Shown one piece after another: positions 15,738-23,256 of a DNA stretch of 32,989 nt (its first letter is position 1; each line of letters opens with the position of its first letter). The translations under genes were made by a program, and so were the position numbers. A model generated the notes under the pieces. It saw only the letters and a list, made by a program, of their open reading frames with translations. It did not search any database and had not been told where the DNA came from. This DNA is from Corynebacterium sp. (lineage in GTDB: Bacteria; Actinomycetota; Actinomycetes; Mycobacteriales; Mycobacteriaceae): positions 1 to 32,989 of the forward strand of contig JAKDIS010000014.1 of the NCBI GenBank assembly GCA_030450335.1, written 5' to 3'.

Positions 15738-15809
15738 CCGGTTCGTTGACTAGAGACGACCTGCACGACCCTGACGACGCTGACTGAACAACCGCAAGTA
15801 AAGGAAAAC

Positions 15810-16859
15810 ATGACGACTGCCACCGGAAAGCACCGGTCCGCGACCGGCTCGCTGGGCCGCAAGATCATGGCCCTGATCGTCGCGATCGGCACCGCCTTCG
15901 GCTTGGCCGCCGTCGTGGCCCCGACTGCCTCGGCAGACGAGCGGGCGACGCTGGGACCGCGCTGTACCTGGGCGAACTACAACTACTACGTCCAGAACTG
16001 CTGGTTCTGGTCGGCGTCGATGAACCAGGACATCCAGGTCCAGATCAAGCGCTCGAACAGCCAGGCCGCGATGTACCTGCTCGACGGGCTGCGTGCCCGT
16101 GACGACTGGAACGCCTGGACCTACCAGGGCCACGCCCCGGAGATGTTCGTCAACGACGACGTCAACGTGGTCATGCCCGTCGGTGGCGCCTCCCAGTTCT
16201 ACTCGGACTGGATCGGCCCGTTCAACGGTTCCACCACCCCGAAGAAGCCGCGTTGGGAGACCTTCCTCACCAGTGAGCTGCCCGCGCAGCTGGCGCAGAA
16301 CTTCAACATCAGCCGCACCAACAACGCGCTGGTGGGCCTGTCGATGGGCGGTACCGCGGCGATCAACCTCGCCTCGCGTCACCGTGACCAGTTCAAGCAG
16401 GTCACCTCGCTGTCCGGCTACCTGAACACCACAGCCCCGGGCATGTACATGGCCCTGCAGTTCGCCATGAACGAGGGCTCGCGCGGCGCGAACATCTGGG
16501 ACATGTGGGGTCACCCGCTGCACCCGACGCGTTTCGCCAACGACCCGCTGCTCAACGCGCCGAAGCTGTCCGGCATGCCGGTGTACATCTCCGCGGCGGC
16601 CGGCATCCCCGGCCCGCGCGACGACTTCATGGCCAACCCGGTCGGCGGTATCGCCGGTATCGGCCTGGAGTGGGGCTCCCGCGGATCCACCGCCACCTTC
16701 GAGCTCGCCGCCCGCGCCTCCGGCGCGAACGTGACGGCCAGCTACCCCACGGTCGGCGTCCACAACTGGACGCTGTGGACCCCGGAGCTGCAGAAGGCCC
16801 GCACGTCGATCCTCGACGCGCTGAACGTCTGCTACCGCGCCGGCCAGGTCGTCTGCTGA
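15810..16859 (+). CDS. Secreted mycolyltransferase (antigen 85/Cmt family, single domain)
   Basis: This 349-residue alpha/beta hydrolase should transfer mycolyl groups between trehalose monomycolate and arabinogalactan or a second trehalose monomycolate in the envelope. A signal peptide spans residues 1-42 with likely cleavage at ASA-DE. The family loop LDGLRARDD is at 91-99. The nucleophile elbow is GLSMGG with Ser178. By alignment to antigen 85, Glu287 (IGLEWGS) and His318 (GVHNW) complete the triad. Paired cysteines occur near both ends of the mature protein (Cys52, Cys64; Cys341, Cys349). AAAGG precedes the ATG. It lacks the LGFP repeats of the two later paralogues. A strong hairpin follows the stop codon. 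Confidence 0.95.
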   Translation: MTTATGKHRSATGSLGRKIMALIVAIGTAFGLAAVVAPTASADERATLGPRCTWANYNYYVQNCWFWSASMNQDIQVQIKRSNSQAAMYLLDGLRARDDWNAWTYQGHAPEMFVNDDVNVVMPVGGASQFYSDWIGPFNGSTTPKKPRWETFLTSELPAQLAQNFNISRTNNALVGLSMGGTAAINLASRHRDQFKQVTSLSGYLNTTAPGMYMALQFAMNEGSRGANIWDMWGHPLHPTRFANDPLLNAPKLSGMPVYISAAAGIPGPRDDFMANPVGGIAGIGLEWGSRGSTATFELAARASGANVTASYPTVGVHNWTLWTPELQKARTSILDALNVCYRAGQVVC

Positions 16860-16892
16860 CCTGACTGAGAGCCTGACTGAAGCAGTGCCCCC

Positions 16893-16927
16893 ACGGCCCG
16901 GGAGATGATCACCATCTCCCGGGCCGT
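16893..16927. terminator. Perfect 15-bp hairpin after the first mycolyltransferase
   Basis: ACGGCCCGGGAGATG and its exact complement flank a five-base loop (ATCAC). There is no T-run, so it may act as a non-canonical terminator or mRNA-stabilising structure. It lies before the downstream gene's -10 box, which argues against an earlier start for that gene. Confidence 0.7.
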
Positions 16928-16932
16928 AGGCA

Positions 16933-16938
16933 TACACT
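16933..16938 (+). promoter_or_regulatory. -10 box of the hemolysin III gene, leaderless start
   Basis: TACACT matches TANNNT and ends 8 bases before the ATG at 16947. There is no ribosome site, so the transcript probably begins at or near the start codon. Confidence 0.45.
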
Positions 16939-16946
16939 CGGCGAGT

Positions 16947-17687
16947 ATGGAAACAGAAGAGAACCAACCGGGGCAGCAGGGGGAGCGGGCGCACGTCGGG
17001 CACAGTGGGAACGGTCGCCGGCTCACGGCGGTGGACCGCGGTGCGCGGCCCTTCATGCGGGGACGGCTCCACGAGAACGCCGCCTGGTACTTCGGGGGAA
17101 CCGGGACGGCCCTGACCGCCGCCGCATTCATGCTGCACGGTAATGCCGCGCTGTCCTGGATCACCGCGCTGTACTCGCTGTGCCTGATCGCGCTCTTCGC
17201 GGTGTCCGCGCTCTACCACCGTGCCCCGTGGCGCAGCGAGGCCACCGTGCAGGCGTGGCGTCGGGCGGACCACTCGATGATCGCCATCTTCATCGCCGGC
17301 ACCTACGGTCCCATCGCCGTGTTCGCCTTCGACTCCTGGTCGGACGGGCTGTGGATCCTTCCGGTCTGCTGGGTGCTGGCGATCGGCGCGGTGGCGATGA
17401 ACATCTTCTGGATCGGCCACCCGCGCTGGCTGGACGTGGTCGTCTACCTGGCGTTGGGGTGGCTGGCGGTGCTGAAGCTCGGGGGCTTCGTGGAGTCGAT
17501 CCCGGTGGTGCCGGGGATCCTCATCGTGGTCGGCGGGCTGGTCTACTCCGCCGGGGCGGTGGTGTACGGCCGGCAGCGTCCCAACCCCTCGGTGCGCTGG
17601 TTCGGTTTCCACGAGGTGTTCCACGCCGCGACGATCGTGGCCGGGGGACTGCACCACATCGCGATCTGGATCCTCGTTCTGTCCTGA
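16947..17687 (+). CDS. Hemolysin III / PAQR-family membrane protein
   Basis: This 246-residue protein has about seven hydrophobic helices and the conserved residues of the PAQR/HlyIII (YqfA-like) family. These are SALYHR (87-92), DHSMIAIFIAGTYGP (108-122) and the C-terminal histidine set HEVFH plus GGLHH (His222, His226, His236), which together form a probable zinc site. Bacterial members are not well characterised; hydrolase activity on lipid amides or a membrane-homeostasis role has been proposed for the superfamily. An ATG at 16905 is in frame but sits inside the terminator hairpin, so I chose 16947. It interrupts a run of mycolyltransferase genes and may be an independent insertion. The role here is unknown. 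Confidence 0.9.
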   Translation: METEENQPGQQGERAHVGHSGNGRRLTAVDRGARPFMRGRLHENAAWYFGGTGTALTAAAFMLHGNAALSWITALYSLCLIALFAVSALYHRAPWRSEATVQAWRRADHSMIAIFIAGTYGPIAVFAFDSWSDGLWILPVCWVLAIGAVAMNIFWIGHPRWLDVVVYLALGWLAVLKLGGFVESIPVVPGILIVVGGLVYSAGAVVYGRQRPNPSVRWFGFHEVFHAATIVAGGLHHIAIWILVLS

Positions 17688-17714
17688 AGGCTGTGCGGGG
17701 GTGTGGTGGGGTGT

Positions 17715-17983
17715 TAGACTCCGTGGAGAAACTAAGTCTCAAGTAAAACTTCAAGGTTCTGGCGTGTTGTCCGGGGCATTTCGCGTCCCGGTTGCCATAA
17801 TTGCCGGTGTTGCCGTCACCCTCCGTCCGTCCTCCGTACCGGGGCCGGGCCGCGGTGGCGGGCACCGGTTTTCGACCGGACGTCGGCAGTGGGCGGGGAA
17901 CCCGCTGCCGGTGCACCGGTCACTCCACAGCCGATGCCGCCGTGACCGTCGAGACGTACCTACGAAGGAAGAACGCCACCACC
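17715..17983 (+). promoter_or_regulatory. Long, structured putative 5' leader of the LGFP mycolyltransferase
   Basis: After the hemolysin III stop, TAGACT (17715-17720) is a possible -10 box followed by an AT-rich patch. The next 240 bases contain no gene. Two hairpins are visible: CCGGT-TTTCG-ACCGG (17865-17879), and a 10-bp stem with one G-U pair at 17884-17910. I do not recognise a known riboswitch. GAAGGAAG lies about 12 bases before the ATG at 17984. Confidence 0.35.
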
Positions 17984-19966
17984 ATGAGTAACGCTGCGAA
18001 CACCCGCACCGGGAAGTCCCTCGCCCGCCGCCCCTCGTCCCGTGGGGCTTCACGGCGCGTCGGTGCCGCCATCCTGGCGGTGCCGCTCTCGGTGGCCCTG
18101 GCGCTGCCCCTCGCCGCGCCTGCCGCGGCGCAGGGCGGCAGCCTCGGCGGCCTCGGCAACTACCTCGACCCGGACGACGTGCCGGAGCGTCCTACGCAGG
18201 AGACCACCGACCAGGACCTGCCGGGACTGCCCGACGGCGTGGACGTCGACCGCGTCGAGTGGCTGTCCGACCGGTGGGCGAACGTCTACATCAACACCCC
18301 GTCGATGCCCGGCGAGCCGGTGCTGGTGCAGATCCTCCTGGCCCGCGACTGGTACAGCCAGCCCGACCGCGACTTCCCGTCCGTGTGGGCGCTGGACGGC
18401 CTGCGCGCCCGCGACGACGAGTCCGGCTGGACCCTGTCGACCAACATCCAGCAGTTCTACGCCGACAAGAACGTCAACGTGATCATGCCCGTCGGCGGCG
18501 CATCGTCCTTCTACACCGACTGGGAGGAGGACCCCGAGGACGGCACCACCTACAACTGGGAGACCTTCCTGACCCAGGAGCTGCCCGCGGTGCTGCGTGA
18601 AGGCTGGCGCACCACCGAGCAGCGTGCCATCACCGGCATCTCCATGGGTGGTACCGCCGCGGTGAACCTCGCGCAGCGCCACCCGGAGCTCTTCCAGTTC
18701 GTCGGTTCCTTCTCCGGTTACCTCGACACCACCTCGCCCGGTGTGCCGCAGGCCATCAACTTCGCCACCAACGAGGGCAACGGCTACGACGCGCAGCGCA
18801 TGTGGGGATCCTACGGCTCCGAGCGCTGGAACGAGAACGACCCCAAGCAGCACGTCGACCAGCTCAAGGACATGACGGTCTACGTCTCCGCCGGCAACGG
18901 CAACGCCGGTCCCTACGACCAGCAGGGGCCGATCCCCGGCTACCCGGCCAACCCGGCGGCCTTCGGCCTGGAGGCGATGTCGCGGATGACCACGCAGACC
19001 TTCGCCAACGCAGCCAACCGCGCCGACGTGGACGTGGTCACCAAGTACCGCAGCTCCGGCACCCACGACTGGCCCTACTGGCAGTACGAGATGACCCAGG
19101 CCTGGCCGTACATCGCCCAGACCTTCGGGCTGTCCGACGAGGACCGTGGCGCCAACTGCGCCGCCGTGGGACGCATCGCCGAGGCAGAGAAGCGCCAGCG
19201 CAGCCAGAACCTGGGGACCTGCACCACCAACGAGTACGACGCCGCGAACGGCGGCAAGGTGCAGGACTTCCGCAACGGCCGCATCTACTGGAAGAAGGAC
19301 GCCGAGAAGGCCTGGGCCAGCTGGGGCCGCATCGGTGCCCGCTACTCCGAGATGGGCGGTGCCGGCAGCTGGCTGGGCTACCCCACCGGCGAGGAGCAGA
19401 CCGGACTGAAGGACGGCGGCATCCTGCAGCGCTTCGAGAACGGCATCATCTACTGGACGCCGCAGACCGGTGCCGTCGCGGTGAAGAACGACATCGTCGA
19501 CGCCTGGGGTGCCACCAAGTGGGAGAGCGGCGCCTTCGGCTACCCGGTCTCCGCCGTGGAGACCGTCAAGGACGGTGCCGCCCAGCAGTTCCAGAACGGT
19601 GTCGCCGTGCGTGACAAGTCCGGCAAGGTCCGCATGATCGAGGGGCAGATCGGTTCGAAGTACGTCGAGGCCGGCGGCCCCGACGACTCCGGACTCGGCT
19701 TCCCGACCTCCGAGGAGATCAAGATCAAGGGTGGCGCGTTCACCCAGTTCGAGCACGGCAACATCTACTGGTCCGCCTCCACCGGTGCGCACATCATCCG
19801 CTACGGCTCGATCTTCGACGCCTGGGGCGAGGAGAAGTGGGAGCAGGGTCGCTTCGGCTTCCCGGTCGAGGACCAGCAGTCCATCGACGCCGGCGGCGAG
19901 GTCGTGAAGTTCCAGAACGGTGAGATCCGCGAGGTCAACGGCAACGTCGAGAAGGATCCGCGATGA
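17984..19966 (+). CDS. Mycolyltransferase with C-terminal LGFP repeats (Cop1/PS1-like)
   Basis: This is a 660-residue secreted protein. The signal peptide (1-50) ends APAAAQ-GG. The antigen 85-type catalytic domain (about 75-385) carries LDGLRARDD (137-145), nucleophile Ser220 in GISMGG, Glu330 (FGLEAMS) and His361 (GTHDW). From about 425 to the end there are four LGFP-type repeats and a partial fifth, recognisable by F.NG.IYW followed about 35 residues later by G.LGFP or GYP. LGFP repeats are thought to anchor corynebacterial proteins to the cell wall. It should attach mycolates to arabinogalactan in place. I chose ATG 17984 from the signal peptide. The stop overlaps the next start (ATGA), so it is coupled to the small lipoprotein. 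Confidence 0.95.
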   Translation: MSNAANTRTGKSLARRPSSRGASRRVGAAILAVPLSVALALPLAAPAAAQGGSLGGLGNYLDPDDVPERPTQETTDQDLPGLPDGVDVDRVEWLSDRWANVYINTPSMPGEPVLVQILLARDWYSQPDRDFPSVWALDGLRARDDESGWTLSTNIQQFYADKNVNVIMPVGGASSFYTDWEEDPEDGTTYNWETFLTQELPAVLREGWRTTEQRAITGISMGGTAAVNLAQRHPELFQFVGSFSGYLDTTSPGVPQAINFATNEGNGYDAQRMWGSYGSERWNENDPKQHVDQLKDMTVYVSAGNGNAGPYDQQGPIPGYPANPAAFGLEAMSRMTTQTFANAANRADVDVVTKYRSSGTHDWPYWQYEMTQAWPYIAQTFGLSDEDRGANCAAVGRIAEAEKRQRSQNLGTCTTNEYDAANGGKVQDFRNGRIYWKKDAEKAWASWGRIGARYSEMGGAGSWLGYPTGEEQTGLKDGGILQRFENGIIYWTPQTGAVAVKNDIVDAWGATKWESGAFGYPVSAVETVKDGAAQQFQNGVAVRDKSGKVRMIEGQIGSKYVEAGGPDDSGLGFPTSEEIKIKGGAFTQFEHGNIYWSASTGAHIIRYGSIFDAWGEEKWEQGRFGFPVEDQQSIDAGGEVVKFQNGEIREVNGNVEKDPR

Positions 19967-20484
19967 GCATCCCGATGAAGCGGTTCGGCGCTGCGGCGTC
20001 TGCACTGCTGCTCGCCGGCACCCTGGCCGCCTGCGGCGGCGACTCCACGGTCGACAGTGACGACGACACGCAGACCAACGTCCCCAGCGTGAGTTCGTCC
20101 GCCTCGTCATCGGCGTCACCGTCCTCGTCGGACGCACCGACGTCCGCCGCGCCGGACACCGGCTACGGCTCCGGCGACTCCCCGCGCGACGGGGAGGTCA
20201 ACGAGGTCGAGGAGCCGGGTGGCGAGGTCGCACCCCGGACCGACGAGGACGACGCCTTCCTCTCCCAGATCAAGGACAACGGCATCGACGTGGAGGATTC
20301 GGCGATCCAGGACCAGGTCATCGCCGCCGCCCGTGAGCAGTGCCTGGCGAACGAGGAGGGGCGCGACGGGTTCGCCGTGCCGATGATCGCCGGCCAGCTC
20401 GAGGTGCAGGAGCTCACCGACGTGTCCGCCGAGGATGCCCAGCGCATCATCACCGAGGCCGCGGAGAACCACTACTGCGGCTGA
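19963..20484 (+). CDS. DUF732-like lipoprotein coupled to the LGFP mycolyltransferase
   Basis: This 173-residue protein has a signal peptide and the lipobox LAAC (Cys24). A Ser/Asp-rich flexible linker (about 30-90) follows, then a small C-terminal domain (95-173) starting DDAFLSQIKDNGI, with two cysteines (Cys127 in AREQCLAN and Cys172 in HYCG) placed as in DUF732 proteins. No enzymatic motif is visible. The four-base overlap with the mycolyltransferase and the strong terminator just after it make the pair a two-gene unit, so an accessory role in mycolate transfer or in stabilising its partner is plausible but unproven. Confidence 0.85.
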   Translation: MSIPMKRFGAAASALLLAGTLAACGGDSTVDSDDDTQTNVPSVSSSASSSASPSSSDAPTSAAPDTGYGSGDSPRDGEVNEVEEPGGEVAPRTDEDDAFLSQIKDNGIDVEDSAIQDQVIAAAREQCLANEEGRDGFAVPMIAGQLEVQELTDVSAEDAQRIITEAAENHYCG

Positions 20485-20496
20485 CCCGCGCAGGGG

Positions 20497-20536
20497 AAGG
20501 GGCCCGGAGAAGTGCTACCACTTCTCCGGGCCCTTT
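20497..20536 (+). terminator. Strong intrinsic terminator
   Basis: GGGCCCGGAGAAGTG (20500-20514) pairs perfectly with CACTTCTCCGGGCCC (20519-20533) across a CTAC loop and is followed by TTT. Flanking A/T bases can extend the stem. It ends the mycolyltransferase-lipoprotein unit. Confidence 0.85.
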
Positions 20537-20631
20537 CGCGGTATACCCGCAGGTCGCTGAAAAGCAGACCCGGAAAAAGTGGTAACACTTCTCGACATGC
20601 GGAGACGGGGGCACCCGCAGGGTGTCCTGCG

Positions 20632-20656
20632 TCACTTTTTAAGTGATATTTATACT
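20632..20656 (+). promoter_or_regulatory. AT-rich promoter with palindromic operator before the third mycolyltransferase
   Basis: The -10 box TATACT (20651-20656) lies 4 bases after the perfect palindrome TCACTTTTTAAGTGA (20632-20646), which would cover the -35 to -10 spacer. A repressor site is inferred. The surrounding 20537-20730 region has no gene; it also holds a related palindrome at 20577-20590. Confidence 0.5.
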
Positions 20657-20730
20657 ACCGTGTATCGGTTTCTGGGGGCCCGGCGATAAGGCAGGGGTTG
20701 TACCGACGTTTCCATCCAAGGAGAACCCCA

Positions 20731-23187
20731 GTGTCCCATCGCCCATCGCGGCATGCCCGGGTAACCGGCACGTTGCTGGCCTGTGCCCTCATCTTCACGC
20801 CGCTGGCACCGGCATCCGCCGAAGAGACCGGCCAAGTGACCGCCCAAGATACGGCCCAGGAAGCGGCCCAGGAAGCCGCCCAGGACGATTCGGGGGTCTC
20901 CCCGGAGGCCGCCGCGGCCGCCGAGGCGGCCACGGACACCGCCCCGGAGAACTCCCCGCTGGCGTTCATGGACCCCGGTGCCGCCCCCGAGCGCGAGCCG
21001 CTGTCGGTCACCGAGCAGGACCTGCCGGGACTGCCGGACGGTGTCTCGGTGGAGAAGGTCGAGTGGATCACCGACCGGTGGGTGAAGCTCCACATCAACT
21101 CCGCCGCCATGCCGGGGGAGACGGTGAAGGTGCAGGTCCACCTGGCGCGCGACTGGTACAGCTCCCCGGAGAAGACCTTCCCCTCGGTCTGGCAGCTCGG
21201 CCCGCTCTACAGCAGCGAGGACGAGAGCGCCTGGTCCTACGCCACCGACGCCGTCCGGTTCTACGCGGACAAGAACGTGAACCTGGTGCTGCCGATCGGC
21301 GGCGGCGGGTCGTTCTTCACTGACTGGCAGTCGGCGGACGGCGGCAAGAGCTTCAAGTGGGAGACCTTCCTCACCAAGGAGCTGCCGCCGATCCTGGAGC
21401 AGGGCTGGCGCACCAACGACCGCCGCGCGGTCAGCGGGCTGTCGATGGGCGCGACCGGCGCAATGGTGCTCGCCGGACGCAACGCGGAGATGTTCGACTT
21501 CGCGGCGTCCTTCTCCGGCTACCTGGACACCTCGTCGCCGTTGATGCCGCGCGCGTTCGGCATGATCACCGAGCAGGCCGGCTACGACGCCCGCAAGATG
21601 TGGGGCAACTACTACTCGCCGGAGTGGTTCACCCACGACCCGAAACTGCTGGTCGGCAACTTCCGTCGCGCGGGGACCACCGTCTACGTGGCCGCCGGCA
21701 ACGGTCTGGCCGGCGCGTGGGACGCCCAGGGCGACATCCCGGGCAGCGCGGCGGACATCAACTCCGGTGCGATGGAGGCGGCGTCGCGGGTGACCAGCCA
21801 GACGTTCGTGAACTTCGCCAACCTCGCCGGGGTGAAGACCGTGACGAAGTTCCGTCCGAATGGCACACACACCTGGCCGTACTGGGAGTACGAGATGAAG
21901 CAGGCGTGGCCGTACATGGCGGACGCCCTGGGGCTCGACGAGTCCGACACCTCTGTGCAGTGCGAGGCCGAGGGTGCCTTCGCCGAGGCGGTGGAGCGTT
22001 ACCGCACGAACAAGAACAACTACGACCTCGGCGACTGCATCAGCGAGGTCTACGAGATCAGGAACGAGGACGGAAAGGTCACCGGTACCGCCCAGGACTT
22101 CCGTGGCGGTGTGGTCTACCTGAAGGACGGCGCGGACGAGGAGACCGGTGCGGTGGCCACCTGGGGCCGCACCGGCGCGAAGTACCGCGAACTCGGCGGC
22201 CCGAACTCCTGGCTCGGCTACCCGGTGGAGCCGGACTCCTGGGCCCGCGACGGTGGCGCGTGGGCGCAGTTCGAGCACGGCTTCATCTACTGGTCGCAGG
22301 TGCAGGACGGCAAGGGCCCGGTGACCGTGGCCCAGGACGTGGTCGACAAGTGGAGCGCCACGAACTGGGAGTACGGCGCGTGGGGTTACCCGGTCGCCCC
22401 GGAGGAGGACATCACCGTCGCCGGACGCACCGGCCAGGTCCAGCGCTTCGAGAACGGTGCGGCGCTGCGCACCCCGGACGGGGACGTGCACCTGCTGCAC
22501 GGTGCGATCGCCGCGCGTTACCTCGGTACGGACGCCACGAGCGTCGCCCAGCGTGAGGAGCTGGGCTTCCCGACCGGTGACCACAGCGCCACGCACGTGC
22601 CCGGCTACTTCACCGACTTCGACAACGGGGTCATCTACTGGTCCCAGGAGTACGGCACGGCGCTGATCCGTCACGGCGCGCTCTTCGACGCCTACCGCCG
22701 GGAGGACTTCGAGCGGGGACGCTACGGCTTCCTCACCGGCGACGAGACCGTCGCGTCGGACGGCTCGCGTCGCGCCGACTTCACCGGCGGCACCCTGTTC
22801 ACCGTCGGTGGCGCCGACGGCGGGAACACCGTCTACACCCTGCCGAACCGTGCGATCGCCGAGCGCTACGACGAGCTGGACGGCCCGGACGGGCTCCTCG
22901 GCCTGCCGGACATGGACCGCACGCCCGGTGACACCGCGGCGTCGCCGGAGGGCACCCGCGGACAGTTCCGCGACTTCGAGCACGGGGTGCTCTACACCTC
23001 GGACAAGGGCACCTTCGTGATCCGCCACGGCGCACTGTTCGACGCCTACCGTGCCCAGGGGTACGAGGGCGGCGAGCTCGGCTTCATCACCGGCGACTAC
23101 ACCGGGCACGCCGACGGCTCGGCCTCGGTGGAGTTCGAGGGCGGCACGCTGGTGCAGGATCCCGACGGCACCGTGCACCGGAGCTGA
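20731..23187 (+). CDS. Large LGFP-repeat mycolyltransferase with altered substrate loop
   Basis: This is an 818-residue secreted protein. AAGGAG lies 7 bases before GTG 20731; the signal peptide ends at about residue 30 (ASA-EE). An Ala/Gln/Glu-rich linker with four AQ-repeats (37-52) precedes an antigen 85-type domain (about 95-405) with Ser238 (GLSMGA), Glu349 (GAMEAAS) and His380 (NGTHTW). The triad is intact, but the usual LDGLRARDD loop reads LGPLYSSEDE (156-165), losing the conserved Asp and Arg. Six LGFP-type repeats and a partial seventh follow (about 450-818), more than in the neighbour. It may use a different acceptor or donor, or act mainly as an anchored structural protein. The terminator upstream and its own promoter suggest separate control. 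Confidence 0.93.
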   Translation: MSHRPSRHARVTGTLLACALIFTPLAPASAEETGQVTAQDTAQEAAQEAAQDDSGVSPEAAAAAEAATDTAPENSPLAFMDPGAAPEREPLSVTEQDLPGLPDGVSVEKVEWITDRWVKLHINSAAMPGETVKVQVHLARDWYSSPEKTFPSVWQLGPLYSSEDESAWSYATDAVRFYADKNVNLVLPIGGGGSFFTDWQSADGGKSFKWETFLTKELPPILEQGWRTNDRRAVSGLSMGATGAMVLAGRNAEMFDFAASFSGYLDTSSPLMPRAFGMITEQAGYDARKMWGNYYSPEWFTHDPKLLVGNFRRAGTTVYVAAGNGLAGAWDAQGDIPGSAADINSGAMEAASRVTSQTFVNFANLAGVKTVTKFRPNGTHTWPYWEYEMKQAWPYMADALGLDESDTSVQCEAEGAFAEAVERYRTNKNNYDLGDCISEVYEIRNEDGKVTGTAQDFRGGVVYLKDGADEETGAVATWGRTGAKYRELGGPNSWLGYPVEPDSWARDGGAWAQFEHGFIYWSQVQDGKGPVTVAQDVVDKWSATNWEYGAWGYPVAPEEDITVAGRTGQVQRFENGAALRTPDGDVHLLHGAIAARYLGTDATSVAQREELGFPTGDHSATHVPGYFTDFDNGVIYWSQEYGTALIRHGALFDAYRREDFERGRYGFLTGDETVASDGSRRADFTGGTLFTVGGADGGNTVYTLPNRAIAERYDELDGPDGLLGLPDMDRTPGDTAASPEGTRGQFRDFEHGVLYTSDKGTFVIRHGALFDAYRAQGYEGGELGFITGDYTGHADGSASVEFEGGTLVQDPDGTVHRS
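20839..20886. repeat. In-frame 12-bp tandem repeat, four copies
   Basis: Four units encode TAQD, TAQE, AAQE and AAQD in the linker after the signal peptide. The centre two units share GCCCAGGAAGC-like sequence. Copy number could vary between strains by slippage. Confidence 0.6.
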
Positions 23188-23214
23188 CGCGTACTCACGC
23201 GAGCTGCCCACCAC

Positions 23215-23232
23215 CTGGCAGAGCGCTGCCAG
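23215..23232. terminator. Short hairpin after the large mycolyltransferase
   Basis: CTGGCAG pairs with CTGCCAG across an AGCG loop, followed by GAAAACGG. With a 7-bp stem and no T-run it is at best a weak terminator. Confidence 0.4.
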
Positions 23233-23242
23233 GAAAACGGGG

Positions 23243-23248
23243 TACTCT
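23243..23248 (+). promoter_or_regulatory. -10 box of the cutinase-like gene, leaderless start
   Basis: TACTCT (TANNNT) ends 8 bases before the ATG at 23257, with no ribosome site between. A leaderless transcript is likely. Confidence 0.45.
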
Positions 23249-23256
23249 GACTGCCC

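Noticed and set aside
16905-16946. Earlier in-frame start for the hemolysin III protein
   Set aside because: The ATG lies within the terminator hairpin and before the -10 box at 16933, so it would not be on the main transcript.
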